Source: Purshia tridentata
Taxonomy: Eukaryota > Streptophyta > Magnoliopsida > Rosales > Rosaceae
Direction: 5' to 3'
Assembly: GCA_003254885.1 (NCBI GenBank)
Contig: QANT01000708.1
Coordinates: 1-64,000 of the forward strand
Length of the DNA: 64,000 nucleotides
Numbering within the stretch: position 1 is the stretch's first letter; each line of letters begins with the position of its first letter. Below are positions 22,247-33,996 of the stretch, piece by piece. The notes below the pieces were generated by a model. The model worked only from the letters and a program-made list of their open reading frames with translations. It ran no database searches and had not been told where the DNA came from. The position numbers were made by a program, and so were the translations under genes.

Positions 22247-22282
22247 TAAGTTTTTCTAATTTTTCTTGTTATTAAAACTAAA

Positions 22283-22496
22283 ATTTTTTTTTATTACATG
22301 GGATGTGAAATGTTCGAATCTAGGTAGGAGGGAGCTTTATTTTCGATCTACTAGACCAACTCCAATTCATTATTATAAACTTAAACTATTTTTTTTTTTA
22401 TTACATGGGATGGGAAATGTTCGAATCTAGGTAGGAGGGAGCTTTATTTTTGATCAACTAGACCAACTCCAATTCATTATTATAAACTTAAACATA
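22283..22496. repeat. Tandem duplication, 107-bp period
   Basis: Two copies aligned on attacatggg at 22293 and 22400 differ at only a few positions. Each contains tgttcgaatctagg, which resembles a Pol III B box, so the unit may derive from a tRNA-related SINE; this is a guess. Confidence 0.85.
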
Positions 22497-25064
22497 AAAA
22501 AATAGATACTATATATCACAATAGATCACCTCCAAAAGTGTGGTAAATATTATATATAGTCAAAATGCTATATGAAATAGGTGCAGTAAGAATATTAATA
22601 TATAATGTGTAATTTTAACTAAACCTTAACATTGGTATATTTTTTATCTTCAAAAGTAAATTTTATTTCAGGCTGACTTCATTATTTAATTAGTTATGTT
22701 AATTACATATCTCTTATTTTCTCTACATATGAACTTTGAAGATAAGAAAAATAATAAAATAATATTTGTTTCAGTCATTTGCCTCGTCTATTTGGAGCAA
22801 GGAATTTTTTAAGCAAAGTCATGGCAAAATGGCACATATGTTAGTAAATTACATATTGAACCTATATATAAATATACTATTATTGTAAAGAATAAAAAAG
22901 ATGGCGAAGACTTTATAATTAGAGGTTTCAAAATCTTTAGACAAGATCAAGTGGCAAAACGTGGCCATTTGTACATAATAATAACAAGGGCCGTACACAA
23001 AGTTAAGATAATCATGGATGTACATGCATATATATATCTTTAAGACTTTAGGAAGCAACTTTGGAACTATATTAATCAACTCAACTTGATGAACACCCAA
23101 GAGAGATTCTCTGTCTCTCTGCGTGGGCAGGCGTGTCGATCACTTTGTGTCTCCATATTTGCTTGCATAAGCTTAGAGACCCAAACCATATTCTTTACAT
23201 CGTTTCAATCCCTTCATATCTTTTCTAAAGGTTTATGTGCCATGCACAGTTATATATCCCTTTGATATATGCTTTTTTCTTATCATATATTTAAACAGAC
23301 TGGAGTGGTAGGCTCTATGAAAAGTTAATTAATTATGACCTTTCTTAGGCTTCCTTGCACTTTTAATATCCTATTTAATCTACATGGTGAATTCAAGAAC
23401 TAAGCACTGTAGAGACCACACAATTTTCACAATTGTACGATTATTTTTGACTAATTAAACAAGTGAAAGTTAAGGCCGTCTTAAGTTCTAACTTAAGTGA
23501 TGGTGATAAGAGTATATAAGTGGTAGATTTAGATTCGAGTCTGGTCGATCTTATGTTAAAAAAATAAAAAATAAATGAATTGAATTGTCAAACCCCAAAT
23601 ATAATTTTTGTTGATTTTTTTTATCCTGTCAACATATATATATATATAACTAAAGAAAAAAGCACTATATATGGAAACAGAATATTACTTGAATTGTTGC
23701 AAATTTTGGGTGAGTTCAAACAACATTTGTGTGGTAAACGAATTGTATTGTTGATATCTAGCCACGTTGATCGATGCCCACCAATGGTTCTAATTAATGG
23801 AACATTCATGTCATATATATATACACACTCGTGTAGTCGTGTGGATGAACAGTACTTGATATTATATTATTATACATATATATACTATGGATGTCCAATC
23901 ATGGGCTCAGACATAGGGCATAATTAATAGTACCATGGTACAATTGATAAGTTGAGTTCCTAAATTTATTATCGTGGTTTCAAAAAATCATGGTAAACTT
24001 TTTATGGTTCTGGAACTGTTGCGTGCGACGACTTTCAATTGTCACATTTTAATTTTGATTAAGATTTAGATTGGCTATCTACATAATCGTAGACTTTCCT
24101 TAATTAATTCTTGGATCAAGTATACTCTGTTGAAAATTTTCTCATTCTTGCTTTTTTATGATCCACAAATTTCTACAACTATTTGTGTGTATTTTGGTAT
24201 GCAAAGAGGATATTCACTAGATAGAATATTCACTATAGCAAGCATGCATAAGTATTTGGCTTCTTTACGTTTCTATTTTTGTCTAATATATGGAAAAACA
24301 TCTAAATTGAATTAATTAGTTGGAGATTGGATCTTAACTTTCTTTTTTTGTGTTTGAATTTTGTTCTTTGTTTTGATTAAAGAAATGATTCTTTTCACCT
24401 TATAAGAGTGAAACTTTGTGAATGAGTATATATGTTTATAAATAGCTATCCAAGTTGTGTTTCTTCAGGAAACTAATAAGGTGATAATTTGGGTTGCATA
24501 CTTGCATGTGTAAATTAAATCGTAATTTGAAGTAGGGTAAAAATTTGAAAAAGTTGCATACGATCATGTTTGTTCTATAAAGAGAAGGAATGCCGAATTA
24601 TTCCACTATGGAATCCACGAAGGATTGAACACGAGCCCTCATTGACTGATCGATCATCATCTGGTCTCCATCCAGCCAAATTTTGTATTTTTGTCCATCT
24701 CCACAGAAACAATAATGCTATTCTTATCATATTTTTATATCATATTTGTTGTACCATTTTACATGTCATTATTATACTGATAGGATATTTCATTATTTTT
24801 AAGATTTTTATTTTTATGTTTTTTAATGTCTAATGTATAAATGCCATATAAATTGCCACATAAAATGGTATAAAATTATGGTATAAAAATGTGTAAATGT
24901 AGCATTGTTGCCGCATAAATTATTAGCCAAAAGTTGTACATGCCTTTAATCCATCTTCGTGTATATACAAAATTGTCCACATCACCATAATTAGTCCATT
25001 ATTATGTTAAATGTATGTAGGTGCGAATTAAGATGTACGTGGGCAACTCAATGACCCTAACCTA
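22497..25064. other. Intergenic AT-rich region
   Basis: No gene was recognised. At about 23490-23570 a segment with gattcgagtctgg followed by A-rich sequence resembles a short SINE remnant. A foldback MITE is listed separately at 24711-24906. Confidence 0.5.
24711..24906. mobile_element. Candidate small foldback MITE
   Basis: The left arm begins aataatgctattcttatc and the right end reads ...tgtagcatt; the reverse complement of the right arm begins aatgctacattt and continues with the same atttttataccat-type sequence as the left. About 80 bp of imperfect arms flank a short centre. Exact ends and target duplication could not be fixed. Confidence 0.4.
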
Positions 25065-25482
25065 ATTAATTTTGAAAAATGCTTGGTCCTTAATCTTGAG
25101 GACCAACCTTGTCCTCAAGCTCGCCAAAAGTCATAATTCTGCCGTGCCGATTCAAAATTAGAACCGTTCAATTTTTAGATTACCTAATAAAGATCATCTC
25201 TACAAACAATAAACTCAATCGGAAATCGTTTGGTTGTACAATTGTCAACGAATAAATATAAAATCATAGTTAAAAGACCAAACTATGTATCTATTTGTTA
25301 ACAGTTATACAATCAAACTATTTCCGATTGAGTTGATTTTTTCCAGAAATGATCTTTATTAAGTGATCTAAAAATTGAACAGTTTTGATCTTGAGCTGGC
25401 ATGACGGAATTATAATTTTTGATAAGCTTGAGGACAAGGTTGGTCCTCAAGCTTGAGGACCCAAGCATTGTCCATTAATTTT
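25065..25482. mobile_element. Mutator-like MITE with long inverted arms and 9-bp target duplication
   Basis: The element proper is 25074-25473 (400 bp). It is flanked on both sides by an identical ATTAATTTT (25065-25073 and 25474-25482). Ends are GAAAAATGCTTGGTCC and, reverse-complemented, GGACAATGCTTGGGTCC. The two arms remain alignable inwards for about 180 bp, including AACCTTGTCCTCAAGCT and AACTCAATCGGAAAT in both. A 9-bp duplication, a G start and long terminal inverted repeats are the marks of Mutator-superfamily MITEs. No coding capacity is present. Confidence 0.8.
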
Positions 25483-25590
25483 TAGTGTGGGGATCGATTC
25501 CTGTTGGTTAGTACATCATCAAATAAAAGTATACTCTGTTTGCGGCTGCCTTTACTGAAGTCGCTGTTGGTTTGGACTTGAAATTAAGCC

Positions 25591-25978
25591 ATTTATTAAA
25601 ATTAACCGAAAGCTCAAAAAATGAAAGCGACTCATATTGTTTTGTCTCCTGATGTATATATATTGTGAATGTTACATTGTTTTTGTGTGGTAGAAAATTA
25701 AACACCCAAAATAAGCTTTATATCCAAGTTTTTCATTGTGAAAATGAGGAGTGTTGTTCTATATTAAAAATTATAATTTTGTATATTTATTAAAATTAAC
25801 CGAAAGCTCAAAAAATGAAAACGACTCATATTGTTTTGTCTCCTGATGTATATATATTGTGAATGTTACATTGTGTTTGTGTGGTAGAAAATTAAACACC
25901 CAAAATAAGCTTTATATCCAAGTTTTTCATTGTGAAAATAAGGAGTGTTGTTCTATATTAAAAATTATAATCTTGTAT
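25591..25978. repeat. Recent tandem duplication, 194-bp period
   Basis: Copies at 25591-25784 and 25785-25978 start with atttattaaaattaaccg. Reading both through I count about four differences, roughly 98% identity. It lies about 110 bp to the right of the Mutator-like element. Confidence 0.92.
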
Positions 25979-26100
25979 AATGGTTTAGTTTTGTAATAGA
26001 TGCTTAGATTTATTGATAATATCATAACAAACTATCCACGCTTTGTGCTAAATGGTCACGCGTGCTTTCATGTTGCACCCTTTAACCTAACATACGTAGA

Positions 26101-26270
26101 TAAACTTATTTTGATATTATGAAAAAATTTAGATATTCATTTCAAAACTAATTGACAATGAAAAGAGTACCTCAAACCCTTATAAATCGTTATTTAAGAC
26201 CTCACATTTTTAATGTGATCGGTATCTTTCTCCCAAGACCCATCTTGCGATCCTGCCTAGATTGCATTTA
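26101..26270 (-). mobile_element. Fossil LTR fragment
   Basis: Its reverse complement contains an atgtgaggt segment, a tttataagggtttgag segment and a cattgtcaattagttttga segment, the same arrangement as the LTR-like pieces near 39.2 and 40.5 kb. It is a degraded, non-coding remnant of an LTR-type retroelement, old by its divergence. The family is not determined. Confidence 0.4.
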
Positions 26271-27298
26271 ATTATGGTAGGCCATAAAGGAAATTAGGCA
26301 CAAAATTGACTCCGAATTTAGTGGTCCGTAGGTATATTTCGGCTTATATAAGTGAATAATTAATGGTGTGAAAACATTTTTAGTTAGGCAAACCACATAG
26401 TCACTAATCTAGTTTGATTGTGGGCAGATTAACATTTAATGAAAAGCAAGTCTTCAATAAGTGTATAATACCAACTTAATTAACATCTTAACTTTTAACA
26501 GTTAATTAGTAGATTCATCAGACAATAATGTTAGGTAGAGTCACCGCATTTACTCACTAAATTTGTTCACCAACTAATATGCATATAAAGTAAGCTTTTT
26601 TTTTTTTGAAAGAGAAATTGTCACATCATTTAACTAACAAAATTTAGTGAGGGTAACAGTTCTTATTGCATCATTATTTGATCAATACTAATACTACATT
26701 TATTAGATTTTGTTTACTAAATAATATGACAGTGTTTTATTGATTTAAAAAAAGACTTATTTTAAAACTCATTTATTAACATTATTGGATAATTAATTTA
26801 GTGAGTCTAATATTGTTGCTGATATAAATTGTTGCAATATTTAGAAGATGAACTCGATCGGCAGTCGTATTCACAAATATGATGAGGTCAAAAATATTAA
26901 ACTCACTCATAAGGGAGTTAAATTTTAAATAAATAAAGAGTACCACATCATTTACTATTACTAATATAAAATATTTAAGATATCTAAAGAGACAGAGTGG
27001 GGGTGTCTTAAGTAAAATTTTGGTGTTCTCAATTAGAATTTTAATAAATTCCATATAAATCTAAGTGTCTCACACTCGAATTTTAATAGATTAATTTTTA
27101 GAAATACATGTATTCTAACAAATTCATAGATTTTATTAAGTAATGAACTTGGATGAATTTTGTTCAAATGACAAAGGCTATGAGAATTACAGCAATTTTT
27201 CTTTGAATTTAATAGATTTTATAAAAGTCCATAAAAATAAATAAAAATTATAAAATTTACAAACTCTTTTAAAAATTAACTGAGCAGAGAACACTAAA
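26271..27298. other. Intergenic AT-rich region
   Basis: No gene seen. An inverted pair (ctcactaaattt near 26555 and aaatttagtgag near 26641) marks a probable hairpin or MITE remnant interrupted by a T-run. Confidence 0.45.
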
Positions 27299-27891
27299 GG
27301 CACGTTTACTAAATTAGAATCGGAATGAGCATGAATGGGAGTGAGCAGGAATGAGAGTAAGCAGGAATGAGAGTGAGCAGGAATGAGAGTGAGCAGGAAT
27401 GAGAGTAAGCGGGAATGAGAGTGAGCAGAAATCGGAGTAAACAGGGATGGGAGTGAGCATTCTCATACCGTATTTACTAATCATCATAAATTCAATTTTG
27501 TACTTACTATTATAATTTATAATATTTTAAAAACATTAATGTGAAAAATTGTGATATTTTAAAATAAAGGGTATTTTAATATTAATATAATTTATTTATC
27601 TAAAATAAAGGGCAATTTTGAATTTTCATAAAAAACATAGGGGTATTTTGGTTATAAAAAAGTTCACTCCCATTCCCCCTCCTCCAATCCCACCTCTCCT
27701 TAAGGAGTCTCAATCACCCAAAATTAGGAATCGCACTATTAATTTTGGTGGGCCTCATCTCCATTCCCATTACCTTCCCAAATTTAATAAATAAATGAAT
27801 GAAAATAGAAATAATTCTCATGTAGTGATAAACACAGGAGTAGAAATCATTCCCACTCCTTCCATTTCCAGTACCCTTAAGTAAACATGCC
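27299..27891. mobile_element. Non-autonomous DNA element with internal minisatellite
   Basis: The left end GGCACGTTTACTAAA and the reverse-complemented right end GGCATGTTTACTTAA are inverted repeats with few mismatches. The interior carries a 16-bp minisatellite near the left end and matching G/A-rich versus C/T-rich flanks, so the whole can fold back. No coding frame is present. The target duplication could not be set with confidence, so the superfamily is open. Confidence 0.5.
27317..27460. repeat. 16-bp minisatellite, nine units
   Basis: Nine contiguous units of exactly 16 bp, consensus gaatgagagtgagcag, with degenerate first and last units. Units 2 to 7 differ by only one or two bases. 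Confidence 0.93.
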
Positions 27892-28459
27892 CCAAATGTA
27901 GAATGGGAACAAGTCCGCAGACAATAGAGAAAAGGAATGACTGAGAATCTGGTTATGATTTATGAAGGGCAACAAGGTTAAAACTAATATTCAAATCTCA
28001 AACTCAATCTTTAATAACCTGCAAACAGTATGCAATGTAGAATCTATAACTAGAGTTGCGTGGGGTAAGGGCTAAAAGAAAGAATTGCACAATTAAGACC
28101 ACAAAGCCAGAAGGGTGATCAAATTAGGCATAAACATATTTTTTCTTGTTTTGGTTTTAGAAAAAGAAGTAATGTGAATTGAATTGGTCAACTTAGTAAT
28201 GGGATTGGGACCAAATGTCTAATCAACTTGAACAGTCGTTTCAACATTATGTATAAAGCGAAGAAAGGTGGGCCCAAATTGAGTTCATGATCATGATCGA
28301 TCATGATCAACAACATCATCCACTACAGTTCAATATTGACGGAGATGAATAAGGAAGGACAAAGAAACAAGAAGCAGCTCCAAAATCTGTCTGCTGAATT
28401 TATTGACTGAAACAATTCGATCAAAGGAATGTATTTGGGTTGCTTAATATGTTGCTTGG

Positions 28460-28491
<32 letters not shown>

Positions 28492-31400
28492 GAGTGTTCA
28501 CAAGACTCACAGGAAGAGAGAGTGAGTGAGCGAGGAGGCAACCAAATCTTTTGGGCATATTTTTGACTTCCCCCCGTATCACATGCTGGCCTGTTCCTAT
28601 CAGCCCCATATTTATTGCCTGACACTAACTTCCCCCGTCTTGGTTTGCCTTTTCTTTTTCATAATTAAACACAAATTAATTAAAACATGTTATATATATA
28701 AATATTAACATGTTACATCTCTCTCACATTCACAAACACTCTCTTACTCTCGCCCAGTCACCCTCAAACAAGTAATAAGGCAGAGGTGGGTGGGTTTGCC
28801 AAAAATGGGAGTTGAAAAACAACATTATCTAGTAATCTACTAGTGCATAAGTAGTGAGTAGTGCCTGCCAATATATTCTTCTTCAATTCCTTGCCTGCTA
28901 ATAATTATGACTCATTAATTAATTAAATAGCATATAATAAAGTATTATATAGTTTGTTCATGAGTGATGAGTTGTGAGTGTTGTGAGCCGAGAAGGGATC
29001 CAAGGGGGCCTGGGTTAGTTAACTTTGGGATTTGTGGTATTTTTGGGGCTTGACTTAACCATTCCATTTAAAATCTAATAATAATAATTATGAAGGCGCG
29101 TTTTGAGGTAGCAATAAACTAAAGAGAGATGAAATAAACGCGTTTGTTGGCTGCTTGGTTGCTTCTTATATACATACACTTCCCTTTTGAAGTTATAACT
29201 CCATGTATCTATCTTTATGATCTTTTTTCCTTCTCCGCCTGTCTCTCTGTGTTTCTCTGTAGATTGTAGAAAAAGTTTCTCTCTCTCTCTATCTCTCTCT
29301 CTCTCGCGGCTCGTATGAAACATAAAGTTAAGTTGGTAAAATGGTAGTCAACCATGGGAACAAACACAGGGCTCGAGAATGACAGACACAGAGGTACAAC
29401 AATTATTGGGACTCGCACCCATCATTCACTTCCTATCTCTTAATTCCCACCACACACAACCCTCCCCCCACCCCAAAAACCAATATTAATAATAATTATT
29501 ATTACAAGAAATAACCAAACCATTTTGCCCATACACATCTTCCATTAAGACTATATAGTAACCGAATTTTGATAGCTTCTTTAATTCTAACAATATAAAC
29601 TAAAATTTATATCAAAATTTGGATAACTATTAAAATTCAAGTATTATAGCTAAAATTTTGCTCAAATTTTATATGCCTTTGCGTCTTCACCAACTTACAA
29701 CCTATTACAATGTTATAATGAATTAATGAACTTACATAAAACTCTTTTATTGATTTGGTTGCAGATTATATTTACTACTAAGATACTCACACCCAATTCA
29801 TAGAGATGAGAAACAATGTAAATTTCACTTATATGGTACGTACATATGATTGGTTAATAATGTGTTTGTTTTTATTTATACAATTATTGAAGTAACCAAG
29901 TTGAAAGAGCCATAGAATAATTTTTCATGTACTCAAGTTCGATCTTTCTTTCTTCCTAATTAAAAAAACTTTATCCCATAGGCAAAATTTGATCGACCAT
30001 GAAACTCGTAGATGGCAAAACCAATATATAATAATTTTGGAGATATATCCTCTTAACATGTAGGAGTCTTTTAATTATTCCGTAATCATAAAGATTTAAT
30101 TGGGTCTTAATTGATGCATAATATTGAATTAGATAAGTTAAATAGTTACATTATGTGTATTAATAAAAAAAGCTTATAGTTTGAAAGAATAAGATAGATT
30201 ATTCATGAGGATAAATATATTGCTTTCAATTCACACCAAAATAGGGAGATTAGCAGAGATAAGTTTTTTCTTAAGACCAATCAATCTTCTTAATTTATAT
30301 TAGAAGACACCCGCCATATTTTTTTATAGAATTAATAGACAAAATTTGTCATATATAATTTAATTCTTATGCATCAAAGGAAATATTAGTGTACTATCTA
30401 TTATGTAATGAAACATAATAGAGTCGCATGCAGTAGTGGTTAGCAGCAAAATTATATATACATGTACATATGTATATACGATATTCATATAAACAGTTAA
30501 TTGTTTCCATCGATTAATAGAAAACCATGTCATCTATATTCGTGGCGTATTATATCAAAAAATTAAATTTTGAAATTTTTATTTGTTTGAGATTTGAAAT
30601 ATTTTCAAATTAAAATTAACGAAATTGGTTAACAATTCATTTGTTTTACTCTAAAATTTCAATCAAATTGAAATTTTTTCAAAATTTTTATATTTTTGAA
30701 TTCTCAAAATTGTCTCGAAATTCAAAATTTAATCATTTGATTTATATATATTCATGTAATTTTTCTTAGATTAATCGGTCCCTCTCTAACAAAGGGAACA
30801 GTTTGGGTGCAGTAGTTAGCCAGCTGTAGTTACAAAAGTTGACAACGACCCCTTATTCCCTTCACCTTGTAAATATTTCCTTCACTTTCCTTTTTTTTAA
30901 TAAAAAGATTTCCTTCAATCTCACTCAAATATGGCATGGGGTTTATAGTTGAAACTTCAAAGTACTATGTATCACTTTTTCTCTCAATTTTTAGCCAATT
31001 TATGTGGTACATTATATACAAACATATTGTAGGAACAATAAATAAATATCATGATGTTACCAATTTTTGATGTTTATTTTCGTGGCTGAGGTAGGGGTTG
31101 TGTTAGTAATAGAACCAACAAAGAAGTATATATTTATGAGTGAGTGAGTGCATGAAGAAATTAATTAATGGGTCCAGCTTCCAAAAGTTTGAGTTGGAAA
31201 ATGGCACAACAAAATTGAAAAAAACCTGAAGTGGTTTGAAGATTGAAGTACATTGATGCATAGCTGCACATATAGTGACATAGATATATAAGTATAGAAG
31301 TAATGGTCTCCCACATAAATATTTGACTTTGGGTACTGAATTTTCTGATGTAGGAGTGGGACTCAAATGAGAGGGTGGTCCATATTTTGTATCATCAGCA

Positions 31401-33230
31401 AACGATTGCAAGCATTAAGGTTCAACTTGTGATAGCAAAATTCTAGTTACATGGATGGTGAGGAGTGAGTTAGCAGTTAGTTTGTAGTTGTACTAAACAT
31501 ACTGAACTAGTGAACTGCAACCATGAGAGGTCTATGTCCAATTTGACGCCCTAAAATCAAATATTCTTTAAATAATTAAATAATAAATATTCGAAATTAA
31601 ACAGAAACACACATTTATTTCCTGTTTCCACAAACTGACGAAGATGCTACCTTCACTTGACGTGGCTTGATGTGACTGGTTGCACTTGCCAACCAGACCA
31701 AATGCCATCCTTTATTTACCAAAATTTATTGAAAACAAAAAATACACAATTATATTAGGTGTTAATAGAAGAATTATATATAAGAAATTTTTCTCCTATA
31801 CAGATAGGGAATGTGAAATTGATGTATAAATAAAAATAGATAAGATATAATGCTAAAAATGCTGTGTTTAGATAACTCTGTGTCTTTATTTCAGAGTAGA
31901 AAAATATAAGTATTTTTTTGTTAATATTAAATACGGGAATGGATGGTTTTTTGTGCACGATTTGATTTGTATACAAAAAGATGCCGTCGCATTGATAGAC
32001 TACAAATTAATATATTAGAGAGAGCGCACTCAATAAGGCATGCCATGCAGTTTGATATTGAGACGATTATTTGTGCACATTACTACATTAGTATATTTTG
32101 TGCTTTTTAATAGCATTTCAGAAGTAGAAGCTTGTCTAGTATACTATGCTATATATTGGTCTTGTTGGGATGTACGTTGTATTATTCTAATAGTATTTCT
32201 CTTCTCAATATTAGAAAAAGATCTAAGTTTGAATATCTTATTTATAGTCAAACTTTTAGTAAGTGATTATGTTATATTTAGAGTAAAACTTTTATTTAAC
32301 GAGTGTATATATACACTTATTGACCATTGTTTATATGTTGTTATAAAGTAAGATAATACGTGATGAAAGAGTGATAAACACATAAAATTTATATTCCAGA
32401 TATCAACATTTGATTATTAGAATAAAATGTATTTCACACTAAATTGATAGCAGTACTGGAATTGTCTCCCAATTGAAATAGTCAACTGCATAACATGGTC
32501 CCCCAATGTCACTTGTTGTATGCAGAAATTATTCTAAATAAATTGGAAGAAAAATAAGAGAGAAATTAAAAAGAAACGTACGGGAGGTGGCGCTGTGTTC
32601 CCCTCTATTACCGCAATAGATGCAAACAACATGATTATTTTCTAGAAATACGACAAAATACTCCCCTTTTTCACTGCCCAAATGGCCAAATGGCCAAATC
32701 TCTCTACCTCAATAAACAAATACAAACAATAATATAGGGGAAATAAGACATGCATTGGTACGAAATTGCCCTTGTTGCAGACACATGGCCGTAGAACAGT
32801 GGACAAGAATTTGCTTTACAGCTAAACCTTGGTATAATATACACCATAATTTTCACCAAGAAAAAAGAAGGAAAAAAAGATAAACAATTTGGTCATGTGA
32901 ACTGTGAAGTGAAAAGGAAAGGCGGAAAAAAGAATAAAAGGGGATGAGGTGGATTAAAAACGTTAATTATTTACGTGCCGAATAAAATGGTGAATATAAG
33001 CCAGTTTTGGAAATTAAAAAACTATATTTGAGCAGGAAAAAGGAAAATTAAAAATAGGGACATTAAAGAAAAGTGGCGGGTTTTCCGGTGCAAAGGACGA
33101 AGGGAGCAAAAAGCTGGCGCCATGACACGTGGCGGGGGCATTGACCGTTGGATGAGCATGCGAATTTAACAGTGATGGTGGATCATTGTTCCATTTGAGA
33201 TGAGATTATGACATCCATAGGCAACGAAAA
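27892..33230. other. Large gene-free region upstream of the STY1-like gene
   Basis: No gene was recognised in more than 5 kb. It holds a perfect 22-bp palindrome at 28288-28309, a GA microsatellite near 28464-28491, a CT microsatellite near 29278-29305 and long AT-rich tracts. Some of it probably serves as distal regulatory sequence for the transcription factor gene at 34 kb, but nothing shows this directly. Confidence 0.5.
28288..28309. repeat. Perfect 22-bp palindrome
   Basis: Centred on TCGA at 28297-28300, built from repeated TGATCA/ATGATC words. It could be a cruciform or a multi-copy dimeric factor site; no function can be assigned. Confidence 0.9.
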
Positions 33231-33974
33231 GAGAAAGCGAGTGAGAGAGAGAGAGAGGAAGGTGTTTTGTTGTTGTTGTTGTTGTACAGTGACAGACACA
33301 AGAGGCACTGCTCACTGATCAGAGCTAAAAAGCTCATCACCTGCAAACAAATCAGAGAGGGAGAGAGATGAATAGACTTAAATTTGGGTGAGCAGCGCAG
33401 GAGCAGAATTGCAGATCAGAGAGAAAGAGGGCATGGCGGCGTAGCAGAGAGATGCAATTCTGCGTCTTAAATGCTTGAATAGAAAACACACACAAACACA
33501 CAAACGCACACAGCTAGCAGCGAAGGAGGGGAAGGGAATTAAAAGCGCGATTAACGCTGCTCCCAACAGTGTTCGACGTGTGTCCCGAACCACCGAGAAG
33601 CTAGCTACCTGCAATTACCATTCTCTCCTCCCCAACTCCCAACTCCCAAGTCCCAACTACAACACCAAGTAGTCGCCCAAAGCTAATTGCTTGCTAGCTA
33701 CTCGCTCTTTCCAAATAAAATAGAGCGAGTGAGTGAGTGAGTGAGTGAGTGTGTGTGTGTGTGAGAGAGAGAGGCACACACTCTTACACAGTACTCATAC
33801 AGTCACTCGCAGAAAAACGAGTCAAAGAAAAGAAATTAGAATAAAAATTAGGAAAAGGAGGAGTAGCAATTTGAGAGTTTTGGGTTCTAATTGAGAGACA
33901 GAGAGACGGCGGTTTACTTCTGATATGGATTTTCGGTCACAATTGGGGTCTGGGTCAGGTATAGAGGAGGAGCA
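33231..33974 (+). promoter_or_regulatory. Proximal promoter and 5' leader of the STY1-like gene
   Basis: The stretch holds GA repeats (33243-33258), a TTG repeat (33268-33284), GGCGGC at 33435 (reverse GCCGCC, as in GCC-box elements reported for SHI-family promoters), a (GAGT)6 run at 33727-33750 passing into GT and GA repeats, and an upstream ORF at 33925. GA runs are typical BPC/GAGA-factor sites in plant leaders. The transcription start cannot be fixed from sequence. Confidence 0.5.
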
Positions 33975-33996
33975 ATGGCTGGGTTTTTCTCATTAG
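33925..33996 (+). other. Overlapping upstream ORF (23 codons) of the STY1-like gene
   Basis: ATG at 33925 with G at -3 and G at +4 opens a 23-residue frame ([12 protein letters not shown]...) ending TAG at 33994-33996. This is 22 nt past the main ATG at 33975 and in a different frame. If it lies within the transcript, ribosomes starting there would miss the main start, so it may restrain translation. Confidence 0.55.

Noticed and set aside
23580-23927. 115-residue plus-strand frame
   Set aside because: AT-driven composition with many Ile/Tyr/Thr runs, no domain and no splice context; chance frame.
27317-27460. CRISPR-like array
   Set aside because: The 16-bp units are contiguous with no spacers in a plant nuclear region; it is a minisatellite.
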